A stretch of DNA of 38,349 nucleotides from NCBI GenBank assembly GCA_017471365.1, contig JAFUUC010000100.1, forward strand, positions 1 through 38,349, in the 5' to 3' direction. Under the pieces are notes generated by a model, which searched no databases, had not been told where the DNA came from, and worked only from the letters and a program-made list of their open reading frames with translations. Source of the stretch: a bacterium (GTDB lineage Bacteria > Cyanobacteriota > Vampirovibrionia > Gastranaerophilales > Gastranaerophilaceae). Position 1 is the stretch's first letter. Each line of letters starts with the position of its first letter. Position numbers and translations under genes: made by a program. Positions 23,998 through 33,400 of the stretch are shown here, in pieces.

Positions 23998-24495
23998 CTA
24001 GAAAAACATCCTTTGTATTGGAGTTCTTCTAACTTCATTTCTGATTGCTGTAGGAAGTTTTGCTAATGCCTCTTCCAATTCTTCAGGTAATTTTAGAACT
24101 TTCACTTTACCTTCAACTTTGTCTATATCAAATCCAAAACCAAATAAAGAAGTTAAATGCCAGCGACCGGTTAATCTGTCCAGTTCCTTTGATATCTTCA
24201 AGCAAGTTTTGTCTTTATATCCATAAAGTCTTTCAATAGTTTTCATTCCATTTCGATAAGTGATACTCTTTCTGGACCTAAAAACACCATCCCTGCCATG
24301 ACCAAACATTGTTACTTCTTCAACAATATCACGATCACGTTCACTGGTATATTGAAATGCATCTGTTAAAAGATTTGAGTCCTTTCTATAAGAATAATGT
24401 TCTCCAACTGTACCTCTTTGAACATACCAACTAGGGTTTTCTTTTTTTTCAGTAGGATAAATATAATGACTTCTATCTTCGTCTATTGTTAACAT
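23998..24495 (-). CDS. Hypothetical protein (165 residues)
   Basis: Not recognised. The protein is soluble and highly charged, with no signal peptide or membrane helix. The N-terminal half is polar and Tyr-rich (EHYSYRKDSN, FRSRKSITYRNGMKTIERLY), suggesting beta strands of the kind seen in repeat-containing surface or effector proteins. The C-terminal 45 residues are helical (LPEELEEALAKLPTAIRNEV). GGAG lies 8 bp before the ATG. It is on the same strand as the ribosomal operon, 93 bp after rpsI, and shares a terminator with the convergent PRTase-like gene. Confidence 0.65.
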   Translation of the reverse strand: MLTIDEDRSHYIYPTEKKENPSWYVQRGTVGEHYSYRKDSNLLTDAFQYTSERDRDIVEEVTMFGHGRDGVFRSRKSITYRNGMKTIERLYGYKDKTCLKISKELDRLTGRWHLTSLFGFGFDIDKVEGKVKVLKLPEELEEALAKLPTAIRNEVRRTPIQRMFF

Positions 24496-24524
24496 ATTAT
24501 TTGCTCCATAAATTTTCTAAATGC

Positions 24525-24560
24525 AAGAGAGAAGATATATAAAATACCCTCTCTCTCGTT
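24525..24560 (-). terminator. Weak hairpin after the ribosomal operon
   Basis: GAGAGA (24527-24532) can pair with TCTCTC (24552-24557) across an AT-rich loop, downstream of rpsI. The U-rich tail is poor in the minus direction, so read-through into the 165-residue gene is possible. Confidence 0.35.
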
Positions 24561-24588
24561 CTTTTGTAATTTTTTTTCAAGCAATATA

Positions 24589-24987
24589 TTAACGTTTGCT
24601 GAATTGGAAACGTTTTCTTGCTCTTTTTCTACCGTATTTTTTACGTTCTTTAACACGAGGGTCTCTTGTTAACAAACCTTCAACCTTAAGAACATTTCTA
24701 AATTCTTCGTTAGATTTAACAAGTGCTCTGGAAATACCATGTCTGATAGCTCCACATTGAGCAACCACACCACCACCAACAGCTTTTACTCTAACATCAT
24801 ACCTGTCTTGAGTTTCTGTTAACACAAGTGGTCTATACACTAACATTTCAATAGCAGGTCTGTTACCGATATAGTTCTTCAAAGTCTTACCGTTAACAAA
24901 AATTCTGCCTTTTCCTTTAACTAATTTTACAACCGCAATAGAGGTTTTTCTTCTTCCGGTAGCCATTATAATATCTTTATCTGCCAT
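24589..24987 (-). CDS. rpsI: 30S ribosomal protein S9
   Basis: A 132-residue protein matching the universal S9 length and pattern: [24 protein letters not shown] near the start, [20 protein letters not shown] in the middle, and the C-terminal [17 protein letters not shown] tail whose final lysine-arginine reaches the P-site tRNA. Its ATG overlaps the rplM stop by one base (TAATG), the usual coupled rplM-rpsI arrangement. It is the last gene of the operon. Confidence 0.97.
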   Translation of the reverse strand: MADKDIIMATGRRKTSIAVVKLVKGKGRIFVNGKTLKNYIGNRPAIEMLVYRPLVLTETQDRYDVRVKAVGGGVVAQCGAIRHGISRALVKSNEEFRNVLKVEGLLTRDPRVKERKKYGRKRARKRFQFSKR

Positions 24988-25424
24988 TATTTAGCCTCCT
25001 TTGGTAATACAATCGGTTTTTGGGCAGCATGAGGATGTTCACTTCCTACATATACTTTTAATTTGTTAAACTGCTCAGCACCCAACGTATTGTGTTGCAA
25101 CATACCACGAACCGCATGTTCAATAACAATTCTAGGATCTTTTTCCATAACTTCTTTAAATGAAGCTGTCTTCAAACCACCCGGATAACCGGTATGATGT
25201 AAATAAATTTTATCTGTTTCTTTTTTACCTGTAACTACAACTTTGTCAGCATTGATAACAATTACGAAATCACCTGTATCAACGTGAGGAGTGTATTCAG
25301 GTTTGTTTTTACCTCTCAAAATGTTTGCAACCCTAACCGCAAGACGACCTAAAATTTCGCCTTCAGCATCGATTACATACCATTTTCTTTCTACTTCAAG
25401 AGGTTTTGCTGAATATGTTTTCAT
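24987..25424 (-). CDS. rplM: 50S ribosomal protein L13
   Basis: A 145-residue L13. Typical motifs are [21 protein letters not shown] at the N-terminus, [36 protein letters not shown], and the C-terminal [18 protein letters not shown] place the start at 25424, where CGGAG lies 9 bp upstream and the protein begins MKTYSAKP as in the family; the extra 14 codons upstream come from the repeat-bearing spacer. Transcribed after truA and coupled to rpsI. Confidence 0.97.
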   Translation of the reverse strand: MKTYSAKPLEVERKWYVIDAEGEILGRLAVRVANILRGKNKPEYTPHVDTGDFVIVINADKVVVTGKKETDKIYLHHTGYPGGLKTASFKEVMEKDPRIVIEHAVRGMLQHNTLGAEQFNKLKVYVGSEHPHAAQKPIVLPKEAK

Positions 25425-25447
25425 ATTGCATTTTCTCCGTTTATTGC

Positions 25448-25473
25448 GTTGGGCAGGTATGCCCAACCTACTA
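25448..25473 (-). repeat. Palindromic repeat between truA and rplM
   Basis: GTTGGGCA (25448-25455) and TGCCCAAC (25460-25467) form a perfect hairpin with a 4-nt loop. Its right part, TAGTAGGTTGGGCAT on the minus strand (25459-25473), is identical to 26707-26721 at the rpoA end and includes the truA stop codon. Confidence 0.75.
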
Positions 25474-26238
25474 GTATTCTACTTTCATTAAAGTTAATCC
25501 ATACGGACTAACCGTTTGACCAGCCTTACGGCGGTCTTTTGCTTCCAAAACATCTTTCATATGCTCTGGAGGCAAATCGTGTCCTTCTATTTCTAGAAGA
25601 GTGCCGACAATTGTTCTCACCATATTGTAAAGAAATCTGTTTCCAACAATATCAATAAAAACACGATCATCAAGTTTTTTAACCTGAATCTTTTCTATAG
25701 AACAAACTGTACTTGGGTTAAAAGTACCTGAACTTTTAAAACTTGAAAAATCATGCTCACCCAAAAGATAACTTAATGCTTTTTGCATTCTTTGTTCATC
25801 CGTAGGATACTTTACCCTAATTAGATCACCATCGAAAGCATTTTTACATTTTCGATTAACAAATTCAAATCTGTAATAGCGTTTTTTCGCAGACTTTTGA
25901 GCGTGAAAGCTTTCATCTACAAGCCTCAAATCGCAGACCGATATATCATCCGGAAGGATTTCATTTATATGATAAAGAAACTTTGAAGCAACAATCGTTT
26001 CATCCACATTGAAATGAGCAACCTGTCCTTTTGAATTTACACCGGCATCCGTTCTTCCAGAAAATACTGTCTTTACTTGTCGGTTTTTATTTTCGGTATC
26101 ACCGAATATCAATGTACTAATCGCTTTTTCGAGTTCTCCTTGTATAGTTGGCTTTTTTATCATTTCACCATTTTCAAATTGAATCTGGCTACCTGAATAA
26201 TTTTTACCGATATATTGAACCGTCAAAGCGTAACGCAT
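25471..26238 (-). CDS. truA: tRNA pseudouridine(38-40) synthase TruA
   Basis: A 255-residue enzyme converting U38-U40 of the tRNA anticodon arm to pseudouridine. The catalytic motif [18 protein letters not shown] contains the nucleophilic Asp in RTDAGV. Other family blocks are [13 protein letters not shown] (N-terminus), [18 protein letters not shown] and [18 protein letters not shown]. It starts 6 bp after the rplQ stop with no separate ribosome site, so it depends on coupling. Its stop TAG lies inside a 15-bp repeat shared with rpoA. Confidence 0.96.
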   Translation of the reverse strand: MRYALTVQYIGKNYSGSQIQFENGEMIKKPTIQGELEKAISTLIFGDTENKNRQVKTVFSGRTDAGVNSKGQVAHFNVDETIVASKFLYHINEILPDDISVCDLRLVDESFHAQKSAKKRYYRFEFVNRKCKNAFDGDLIRVKYPTDEQRMQKALSYLLGEHDFSSFKSSGTFNPSTVCSIEKIQVKKLDDRVFIDIVGNRFLYNMVRTIVGTLLEIEGHDLPPEHMKDVLEAKDRRKAGQTVSPYGLTLMKVEY

Positions 26239-26244
26239 TAGAAA

Positions 26245-26673
26245 TTACACCAACTGAATAAGTGCCATTTCCGCAGCATCTCCACGTCTTGGAGGCAACT
26301 GGTAAATTCTTGTATATCCGCCATTTCTATCAGAATACTGTTTACCAATCACAACAAAAAGTTTTCTCAAAACTGTTTGAGCTGTCAACTTTTTGTCTTT
26401 TTGTGGAGCCTCAAAAATTTCTCCACTTGCCATATCCATATATTTACCGGTTTCCTTGTTGTAAATATATTTAGACGCAAGACGAATTGAATTTAAATCA
26501 CCTTTTTTAGCGAGGGAAATAACTTTTTCAGCATAAGGCTTCAAAGCTTTAGCTCTAGTAAGAGTTGTTGTGATTTCACCATGAACAAAAAGTTCTGTAG
26601 CAAGAGATCTCAACAAAGCTTTTCTTTGATCTTGAGCCTTTCCCAATTTATGTTTTCTAACTTGATGTCTCAT
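26245..26673 (-). CDS. rplQ: 50S ribosomal protein L17
   Basis: A 142-residue L17. The N-terminus MRHQVRKHKLGKAQDQRKALLRSLATELFVHGEITTT is typical, and the C-terminus has the GGYTRIYQLPPRRGDAAEMALIQL block. It is longer than most bacterial L17 (116-127) because of an insertion of about 20-25 residues around 70-97 (YNKETGKYMDMASGEIFEAP), in the loop before TAQTVLRKLF. AAAGGA precedes the ATG. Confidence 0.96.
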   Translation of the reverse strand: MRHQVRKHKLGKAQDQRKALLRSLATELFVHGEITTTLTRAKALKPYAEKVISLAKKGDLNSIRLASKYIYNKETGKYMDMASGEIFEAPQKDKKLTAQTVLRKLFVVIGKQYSDRNGGYTRIYQLPPRRGDAAEMALIQLV

Positions 26674-26706
26674 TTTATTTTTCCTTTATATATTGTCAGA
26701 CATATT

Positions 26707-26721
26707 ATGCCCAACCTACTA
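26707..26721 (-). repeat. 15-bp repeat at the rpoA stop
   Basis: On the minus strand TAGTAGGTTGGGCAT is identical to the truA-rplM copy at 25459-25473. The first TAG is the rpoA stop codon. Here the second palindrome arm is missing, so this looks like a half-element. Confidence 0.7.
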
Positions 26722-27690
26722 ACCGATTAAATCCTCATCTTCAACAGGATTTGGAGCTAAGTCCAATCCAAAGTGATGAAGTCTTTCGATAACTTCGTCA
26801 GATGACTTTTTACCGAAATTTTTAATGTTCAACAAATCATGTTCTGACTTCTTCAAAAGTTCAGACATTGAATTGATACTTGCACGTTTCAAGCAATTGT
26901 ATGCTCTAACAGACAATTCAAGTTCTTCAATTGTCATCTTTGGGGAATCCTCAGATTCAACATCAGAATTTTCTGCACTACCCAAAATAGCAGCAGACGG
27001 TTGCCCTGTTATAGAAGCAATCTGCATAAAATGTTCAATTAGAAGATTTGCAGCTTTACTTAAAGCATTTTGAACATCAACTGATCCATTAGACCAAATT
27101 TCAAGAGTCAACTTGTCAAAATCTAATGTATCACCAACACGAGTATTCTCTACATTGTAGCTTACTCGTTTAATAGGCATAAATGTTGCATCGATCGGCA
27201 ATACATCTATAGATGATTCCTTAGCATCACGAGGAACATCGTGAGGAACGTATCCCTTGCCGGATTCTACTATAACATCTGCATGGAATGAACCACCATC
27301 AGCTACAGTACAAATTAGCCAATCCGGATTAACAACTTTTACGCCAGCAGGTAATAGGATATCACTTGCTAATACAGGTCCTGGTTTGTCTACATCTATT
27401 CTTAAGTGTTGTGCTTCTTTTGACTCTGTTTTAACAACCAATCCTTTTAAGTTAAGGATCACGTCAATTACGTCTTCCAAAACACCAGGAATTGCAGTGT
27501 ATTCATGAGTAATACTTTCAATTCTTGCACTTGTAACGGCTGTACCTTCAAGACTTGATAAAAGTACACGTCTCAAAGCGTTACCGATTGTAGTACCAAA
27601 TCCGCGTTCTAACGGTTCAATAATAAATTTACCATATTGTGAACCATCTGAACTTGTTGCTGTATCAACACATTTAATTTTTAAATCCAT
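26719..27690 (-). CDS. rpoA: DNA-directed RNA polymerase subunit alpha
   Basis: A 323-residue alpha subunit. The N-terminal domain (about 1-230) carries the dimerisation and assembly motif FIIEPLERGFGTTIGNALRRVLLSSLEG and later VSYNVENTRVGDTLDFDKLTLEIWSNGS. The C-terminal domain (about 250-315) has IEELELSVRAYNCLKRASINSM and LLNIKNFGKKSSDEVIERL, the helix-hairpin-helix DNA- and activator-binding module. The acidic linker (SAENSDVESEDS) is normal. It lies between rpsD and rplQ. Confidence 0.98.
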   Translation of the reverse strand: MDLKIKCVDTATSSDGSQYGKFIIEPLERGFGTTIGNALRRVLLSSLEGTAVTSARIESITHEYTAIPGVLEDVIDVILNLKGLVVKTESKEAQHLRIDVDKPGPVLASDILLPAGVKVVNPDWLICTVADGGSFHADVIVESGKGYVPHDVPRDAKESSIDVLPIDATFMPIKRVSYNVENTRVGDTLDFDKLTLEIWSNGSVDVQNALSKAANLLIEHFMQIASITGQPSAAILGSAENSDVESEDSPKMTIEELELSVRAYNCLKRASINSMSELLKKSEHDLLNIKNFGKKSSDEVIERLHHFGLDLAPNPVEDEDLIG

Positions 27691-27734
27691 TATTTTATTC
27701 TCCTAGTTAAATTTTACCAAATTGTTAATTATTT

Positions 27735-28337
27735 CTACTTAGAATAATATTCAATTACAAGTTGTTCCTTAAGTTCAGGATCAAGTTCTTCTCTTTCCGG
27801 AACTCTGTCAAATGTAATTTTCAATGCTTCTTTGTCTATGGTCATCCATGCCGGAGCACAAGCCATATCAATCATTTCAGTTACATTCTGAACATACTTG
27901 GCACTTCTTGATTTAACTGTGATAACATCACCTGCTTTAACGAGATATGATGGAATATCAACTTTTCTACCATTTACAAGCACGTGACCGTGGTTAACGA
28001 TCTGTCTTGTTTGTTTACGAGTAATACCAAATCCTGCTCTGAAAAGAACGTTATCAACTCTTGATTCCAAAAGCTGTAAAAGAATAGTACCTGTAACACC
28101 TTTTCTTCTTTCAGCTTCTTCATAGTATCTAACAAACTGTTTTTCAGAAACAAGGTAGGTAAATCTTATTTTTTGTTTTTCAGCAAGGTGAAGTGCATAT
28201 TCAGAAAGTTTTTTTCTTACAGCACCATGCTGACCTGAAGCAGTTTGTCTCATAGAAGACGTTAGCTTTCTATTTGACAAATCTTTAACCTTTTTATTTC
28301 TAAATAATTTGTTTGTTGGTCCTGTGTATCTAGCCAT
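27735..28337 (-). CDS. rpsD: 30S ribosomal protein S4
   Basis: A 200-residue S4, the 16S rRNA primary binder and assembly initiator. The S4 RNA-binding domain is at about 91-155 (RVDNVLFRAGFGITRKQTRQIVNHGHVLVNGRKVDIPSYLV). The N-terminus (MARYTGPTNKLFRNKKV) lacks the zinc-binding cysteines of C+ forms, so this is a zinc-independent C- paralogue. GGAG precedes the ATG. Its place between rpsK and rpoA follows the proteobacterial order, not that of photosynthetic cyanobacteria, where rpsD is usually elsewhere. A structured spacer lies just upstream. Confidence 0.97.
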   Translation of the reverse strand: MARYTGPTNKLFRNKKVKDLSNRKLTSSMRQTASGQHGAVRKKLSEYALHLAEKQKIRFTYLVSEKQFVRYYEEAERRKGVTGTILLQLLESRVDNVLFRAGFGITRKQTRQIVNHGHVLVNGRKVDIPSYLVKAGDVITVKSRSAKYVQNVTEMIDMACAPAWMTIDKEALKITFDRVPEREELDPELKEQLVIEYYSK

Positions 28338-28360
28338 TTAATTTTCTCCTTTTTCTTGTT

Positions 28361-28405
28361 CGGGGCATCTATGGTTTGCGTTTGGACTATTTACGCAAGC
28401 CCCCG
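28361..28405 (-). promoter_or_regulatory. Structured hairpin in the rpsK-rpsD spacer
   Basis: In the mRNA the spacer folds as an outer stem CGGGGGC/GCCCCG (one bulged G) and an inner perfect stem TTGCGT/ACGCAA with an 11-nt loop. It sits 23 nt before the rpsD start. It could be a palindromic repeat or an S4-binding regulatory element; sequence alone does not decide. Confidence 0.5.
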
Positions 28406-28413
28406 TATTTTTA

Positions 28414-28800
28414 CTATACTCTACGTTTCTTCGGAGGACGACATCCATTGTGAGGAATAGGTGTAACATCCTTGATTAACGTAATTTCTAAACCAGCAGC
28501 CTGAATTGCTCTGATTGCAGTTTCACGACCTGAACCAGGTCCTTTGATGTAAACTTCAACTTTTTTCATACCCTGATCGATAGACTTTTTAGCTACCATT
28601 TCAGCAGCAGATTGAGCTGCAAACGGAGTACCTTTTCTTGCACCCTTAAAACCTGAAGCTCCAGCTGTTGCCCAGGCAATAGCATTACCTTGAGTATCAG
28701 TAGAAGTTACAATTGTATTGTTAAAAGTAGATTGAATGTGTACAACCCCTTGCAATACATTTTTCTTTTCTTTTTTCTTTGTTTTTACTGGTCTTGCCAT
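28414..28800 (-). CDS. rpsK: 30S ribosomal protein S11
   Basis: A 128-residue S11 with the universal motifs [29 protein letters not shown], the [17 protein letters not shown] block, [19 protein letters not shown] and the C-terminal [18 protein letters not shown]. Length is standard. AAAGGA precedes the ATG. It lies 27 bp after rpsM. Confidence 0.98.
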   Translation of the reverse strand: MARPVKTKKKEKKNVLQGVVHIQSTFNNTIVTSTDTQGNAIAWATAGASGFKGARKGTPFAAQSAAEMVAKKSIDQGMKKVEVYIKGPGSGRETAIRAIQAAGLEITLIKDVTPIPHNGCRPPKKRRV

Positions 28801-28827
28801 TTTTTTATCCTTTATTTTCTTAACTTA

Positions 28828-29193
28828 TTACTTTTTACCTGCGATTGCAGCACCTTTTTTACCACGTTGAGTCCTTGCATTCGTCTTTGTTCTTTGACCG
28901 CGACAAGGAAGTTTGCGTTTGTGTCTAAGTCCTCTGTATGAACCGATTTCCTGCAAACGTTTAATATTCATAGAAACTTCACGTCTCAAATCACCTTCAA
29001 TGTGATAATTAGACAACTCGTTACGAAGTACTTTAATATCTTCGTCTGTCAAATCGTCTGTTCTCAAATCAGGTGAAATACCGGTCGCTGCCAATATTTT
29101 CTTAGCTCTGGTTGGTCCTATACCATAGATATAAGTCAAAGCTACTTCCATTCTTTTGTTACGAGGTAAATCTACCCCTACTAGTCTTGCCAT
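28828..29193 (-). CDS. rpsM: 30S ribosomal protein S13
   Basis: A 121-residue S13: [26 protein letters not shown] at the N-terminus, the [35 protein letters not shown] block, and a basic tail that contacts the P-site tRNA. AAGGAG precedes the ATG. The spacer to rpmJ upstream is 300 bp, which is unusually long for this operon. Confidence 0.98.
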   Translation of the reverse strand: MARLVGVDLPRNKRMEVALTYIYGIGPTRAKKILAATGISPDLRTDDLTDEDIKVLRNELSNYHIEGDLRREVSMNIKRLQEIGSYRGLRHKRKLPCRGQRTKTNARTQRGKKGAAIAGKK

Positions 29194-29493
29194 TTTTATT
29201 TTCTCCTTTTCTTGGCTTTTGTGCGATTAAGCTGTTTGGTTTCAAAACGTCCCCATAACTTACCGCACCGGGTGTTAGATTTTTTTGTATATGAGGCTTA
29301 AATACTTCCTCACCAATTGCCGATAAAGCCCGCAATTTCAGCTGTTAATTTTTGCTGTACTCAGTTTAATGCTCATTTCGTTATTACTGTCATTCGCTTA
29401 AAACTTCGTACCCGACGGATTCATCCGCTTACACCCTTACCTCTCACAAAACAATACTCAATCGTTTCGCTCGGCAGAGTACATTCGCAAAAA
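29194..29493 (-). other. 300-bp repeat-bearing spacer between rpmJ and rpsM
   Basis: No gene is seen in a gap that is normally a few tens of bases. It contains a short perfect palindrome CGGAT-TC-ATCCG near 29416-29427 and, at 29437-29480, the 44-bp dispersed repeat also found in the prepilin leader. The sequence is GC-richer than its surroundings. It looks like repeat insertion tolerated inside the operon. Confidence 0.6.
29437..29480. repeat. 44-bp dispersed repeat, copy 2 (rpmJ-rpsM spacer)
   Basis: Same length as 408-451 with identical ends (TTACCTCTC and GCTCGGCAGAGT). The centre differs but again forms an imperfect inverted repeat (CAAAACAAT against ATCGTTTCG). It begins 14 bp past the rpmJ stop. 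Confidence 0.6.
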
Positions 29494-29607
29494 TTATCCT
29501 TGTCTTTGCTTATGTTTAGGATTTTCGCAAATTACGGCAATTCTGCCTTTTCTTTTAATACATTTGCATTTGTCGCAAATTTTTTTTACTGATGATCTTA
29601 CTTTCAT
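29494..29607 (-). CDS. rpmJ: 50S ribosomal protein L36
   Basis: A 37-residue protein, [20 protein letters not shown] then [17 protein letters not shown]. It is the zinc-ribbon (C+) form with ligands C11, C14, C27 and H32. Length and sequence are canonical for L36. AAAGGA precedes the ATG. It lies 32 bp after infA, the order found in most bacteria. Confidence 0.97.
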   Translation of the reverse strand: MKVRSSVKKICDKCKCIKRKGRIAVICENPKHKQRQG

Positions 29608-29639
29608 TTTGTTTTCCTTTATATATTAATTGTGAGATG

Positions 29640-29855
29640 TTACTTCAATCTGAATGTTATACGACCTTTAGTCAAATCATAAGGCGTCATTTCCACCCTA
29701 ACCCTGTCACCAGGCAATATTCTGATAAAGTTTTTTCTGATTTTTCCTGAAATATGTGCCAAAATTTCATGATCATTTTCAAGCTTAACTTTGAACATTG
29801 CATTAGGCATGGACTCTATAATCGTGCCTTCAAACTCTATTACGTCTTTTGCCAT
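29640..29855 (-). CDS. infA: Translation initiation factor IF-1
   Basis: A 71-residue S1/OB-fold protein: [21 protein letters not shown], then [45 protein letters not shown]. It occupies the A site during initiation with IF2 and IF3. AGGA precedes the ATG. It is the first gene of this operon here; secY, adk and map, often just upstream, are absent. TATACT (29875-29880) on the minus strand is a possible -10 box with a poor -35, so the operon probably starts at this gene. Confidence 0.97.
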   Translation of the reverse strand: MAKDVIEFEGTIIESMPNAMFKVKLENDHEILAHISGKIRKNFIRILPGDRVRVEMTPYDLTKGRITFRLK

Positions 29856-29931
29856 AAATTCCTCATTTCAGCATAGTATAATCGTGTATCATTATCGTAT
29901 GTGCTAAATATCAGATTGCAATAGGGTAAAA

Positions 29932-29968
29932 AACAGTCATTCAGGATTTTGTAACCCAAATGACTGTT
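29932..29968 (-). terminator. Terminator-like hairpin upstream of infA
   Basis: AACAGTCATT (29932-29941) and AATGACTGTT (29959-29968) form perfect 10-bp arms around a 17-nt loop. On the minus strand the hairpin is followed at once by a run of T, as in an intrinsic terminator. It would end a minus-strand transcript coming from the 30000-30400 region before the infA promoter. Confidence 0.65.
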
Positions 29969-30489
29969 AAATGTTTTTCTAAACATACCACACAACTAAT
30001 AAAAACCAAGTTTGTGCGAAATTAAGTTAAATCTTAGTATTTCAATAGAATTGTAAATTTTTATTAAGTTTTTTAATATGTATATGTTTTATTAAACAAT
30101 TTAGTAATTTACTTAAATAAGTAGCAGTGATTAGCACTATGAAATAATAAATTTGTGTATTAATTATAATCTTTTTCGTTTGAATCAAGCCAGATCACAG
30201 TCACTTCCGGCTGACCATAAAATGGATTTAACCAGTGTGTTTCATCCGTAAAATCTATCATTGCTTCGTAGCTGCGGATTTTTTCTGCGATTTTTTTTGT
30301 ATAATTCAATAAGTACATCACAAAATTCCTAACTATCATAACAATTACATTATCCGGAATATTTTATCTTGAATAATCACCAAAACGCACTATTGTTTTA
30401 ATATTTACGATTATGAAAACGGGGGATAAAAAAATAATAGATACGGAGGACTTTTATTATATATTAAGTTATAATATAATAATTGTAAT
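29969..30489. other. Mostly non-coding gap before the AsmA-like gene
   Basis: 29969-30159 is very AT-rich; I see no gene or stable structure there. 30160-30318 holds a possible small minus-strand ORF. 30340-30489 is the upstream region of the AsmA-like gene, with overlapping TATAAT boxes at 30470-30480 and GGAGGA (30445-30450) that is too far from any start to serve as its ribosome site. Confidence 0.5.
30160..30318 (-). CDS. Possible small protein (52 residues)
   Basis: An ATG at 30318 preceded by AGGA (8-bp spacing) opens a 52-codon frame beginning MYLLNYTKKIAEKIRSYEAM and ending VIWLDSNEKDYN. A second in-frame ATG at 30339 would add 7 residues. No family is recognised and no membrane segment is seen. 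Support comes from the ribosome site, the codon make-up resembling neighbours, and the terminator-like hairpin about 190 bp downstream on the same strand. It could also be chance. Confidence 0.4.
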   Translation of the reverse strand: MYLLNYTKKIAEKIRSYEAMIDFTDETHWLNPFYGQPEVTVIWLDSNEKDYN

Positions 30490-33400
30490 ATGAATAAGTA
30501 CGGGAAAGCTTTAACTGCATTAGGTGTTTTAACACTCTTAAGTGCCGCTTATATCAAGGGCATTCCGGCTGTTATTGATTTGCCTTCCCACAAACATAGT
30601 ATTGAACAAAAGATTTACGACTTATCCGGAATGATTGTCGATGTGGGGAATCCTGAAATGTCAATGGGGTTGTTTCCTTCTATATGGTTAAAATCCAACA
30701 ATCTTTCCGTAATTAATAAAGACAAATCAAAAGCCCTTGCAATAACAAATCCTAAACTTAAAATACAACTTCTGCCTTTGTTGTTTCATAAAATAAATAT
30801 TTCTGACGTGACAGCAGATAATGAAGATATTAATCTTATTTTTACAAAGGACAAAGAATTTTTTCTGGGTGACTATCCGCTAAAATTTGAAAACAAAAAT
30901 AAAAAATTCCATATTTCTTCAATAAATTTTGACGTTGGACCATATAACGTTAAACTTGAAGATAAACGCAATAATCAAAAAATAAACTTGAATGGTGAAT
31001 ACTTTTCAAATGCAATATTTGAAAATAATAATTCGCTTAAGTTTGCGACTAAGGGGAATTTTATTGTCGGAGATAAATCAACTCCTTATTTTACCGATAT
31101 TGATATAAATCTTCCGCTGAATAAATTTCATGAAGACAAATTTAAAATTAGTGCAAAAATAGAAAATTTTGACCTCGCTAGTATATCTGATTATGTAAAT
31201 ATTCTTTCAAAAGGTCTTATACAATCAACCCAAGGGAAGCTTAATTTTGTAGCAATAACAGAAGATACTAAATTTGCACATAAGAGAATTTTAACTAATA
31301 TTTCGACTCAAAATCTAATTATAAAGGGTAAAGATGATGCAGAAAAAATTCACTACAAAGATAATTTATCACTTAAAGTAAATTTTGAGACCATAGATGG
31401 TGGGATTAATTTTCAAAATACAACTTTGACAACTAAAAATATAAATGCCAGCGTTGATGGAAAATTATCCGGTATTGGGACAAAAGAACCTATATTTGAC
31501 AATTGGCTGGTTGAAGTAAAAAATGCAAGACTCGAAGAAATTTGTCAAATTATGCCTTGGGCGAGAAATCTTGTTAGAGAAATGAATTTTTACGCTTTAA
31601 AAAAATATATTTTTTATGGTGATGGAAAAGGTAAATTAGTATTTAACGGTAAAGGACGTTACCCTCATGTAAATGGTAAAGTTGAACTTCGTAATGCATA
31701 TCTTATACATCCTATCAAAAATGCTTCGGGCGGTGCAGAAGTTGATTTGAACTTTAAAGGTCAAATTATGGATGTTGATGTTGTTGTTCCGGCAGGAGGA
31801 AATCAAGTTGTAGAAGTAAAGGGCTTTGCAAAGACAGATGGCTCAAAATATTCTGAACTCGATATTACAAGTACAAATTCTGTTGATATGGCGATGGCAC
31901 ATGAAGTTTTAAATCCGCTTCATGAAATTTTAAAATTCAAACTGGGTCCTCTACCGGTAATGAAAATTAGTGGTCTTGGAGGTATAAAACTTCGCAGTGC
32001 CGGGAAAAAAGTTGATCCGCACCTTTTTGGAGAAGTAAAATTTCGGAATGCAATAGCTTCTTTTAACCAAATTAATAATCTTGAACTTACGAATGGATCA
32101 GGAGAAGTTATTTTTGAAGACACCAATATAAGATTCAAAACCTATAATGCATTAATAAACGGTTTGCCGGCTTCAATTGATGGCAAGAGCACTGTTTTGG
32201 GTAAACTCAATGTTATAGCTAAGACAAACGGTCAAGATATACCGAAAATTTTGAAAGTTATTAATACCTCAGCAGATTTGGCAGATGTGCAAAAAGTAGT
32301 TAAGCCGTTTACAAATCCTTCAGGGAAAGCCGACTTATTATTGAATATTTACGGAGAAGCAAAAGATGTTGAACACGTAAAATTTAATAAAGATCTTTTT
32401 GCAAAAGGTACGATAACACTTCATGATGCTGTTACAACTATTAAAGATACTTTTCTACCTTTAACAAGAGTGAATGGAGTTGTTAATTTTGAAAACAAAA
32501 ATGCAGACTACAATCTTACCGGTTATGTAAGAAATTCTAAAGTTGTTGTTACCGGAACTGCCAATGACAAGAATATGGATCTGAAAGCTTCCTCCGAGAA
32601 TTTTACTATATCAGACAGTTTTGATCTTTTATATCCTGATATGTATCTACCGTATAAAAATGAAATTGGGCAGTTAAAAGCGTCTTTTTCAGGTGGTTAC
32701 AAAGGCATTGCGGATTCTGAAAATCTCGATTATAACAAGGTTAAAATAAATGGTAAAATTCTTTCAAATATGGGGGCATCCTCTCCTATAAAAACTTATG
32801 GAGGAAATTTTACTATCAACAACGGTGTTTTGAATGTAGATAGTTTAAGAGGCTTTTTTAATAACAATCCGTACACTTTGTCATTCAAATCTAAAAATAT
32901 ATATGACAAAATGAAAATTTCTGATGCGACATTCAATCTACAAGGATTTAATGTCGAAACAATTAGAAATATAAAAGATCAAATAGATCAGGTCGAAATT
33001 AAAAAACTACTAGATAATATAATAGATCTGCGTGGAACAGTTGATATTAAAGGTAATATAAAAAATGGTAAAATAAATTCAGACACAAATCTTGAAAATA
33101 TTAGTTTTATATACAAACCTTACGATGTTTTGGTAAAGGTTTTAAATGGTAAAGCAAATATACGCAATAATAATTTGTACCTCGGTAATGTAAATTCAAG
33201 AGTCAGTTCAATGCCTGTATATTTAAACGGTAGCATTTCGGATATTTTAGGCAGTAAAAATGTAAATTTGTACATTAGTGCAAAACCGACACAAATGTTT
33301 TTTGATAGAGCATTCAATACAAAATCTGTTTATCCTGTTAAAGTTAAAGGAGATGTTAATTTTAATACACACATAAGAGGGAATTCAAATAAATTTTACA

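Noticed and set aside
25425-25466. Extended start for L13
   Set aside because: The additional 14 codons derive from the palindromic spacer, and L13 begins at MKTYSAKP.
29317-29592. Plus-strand open frame of 91 codons over rpmJ
   Set aside because: It is antisense to rpmJ and the repeat island, with no family resemblance.
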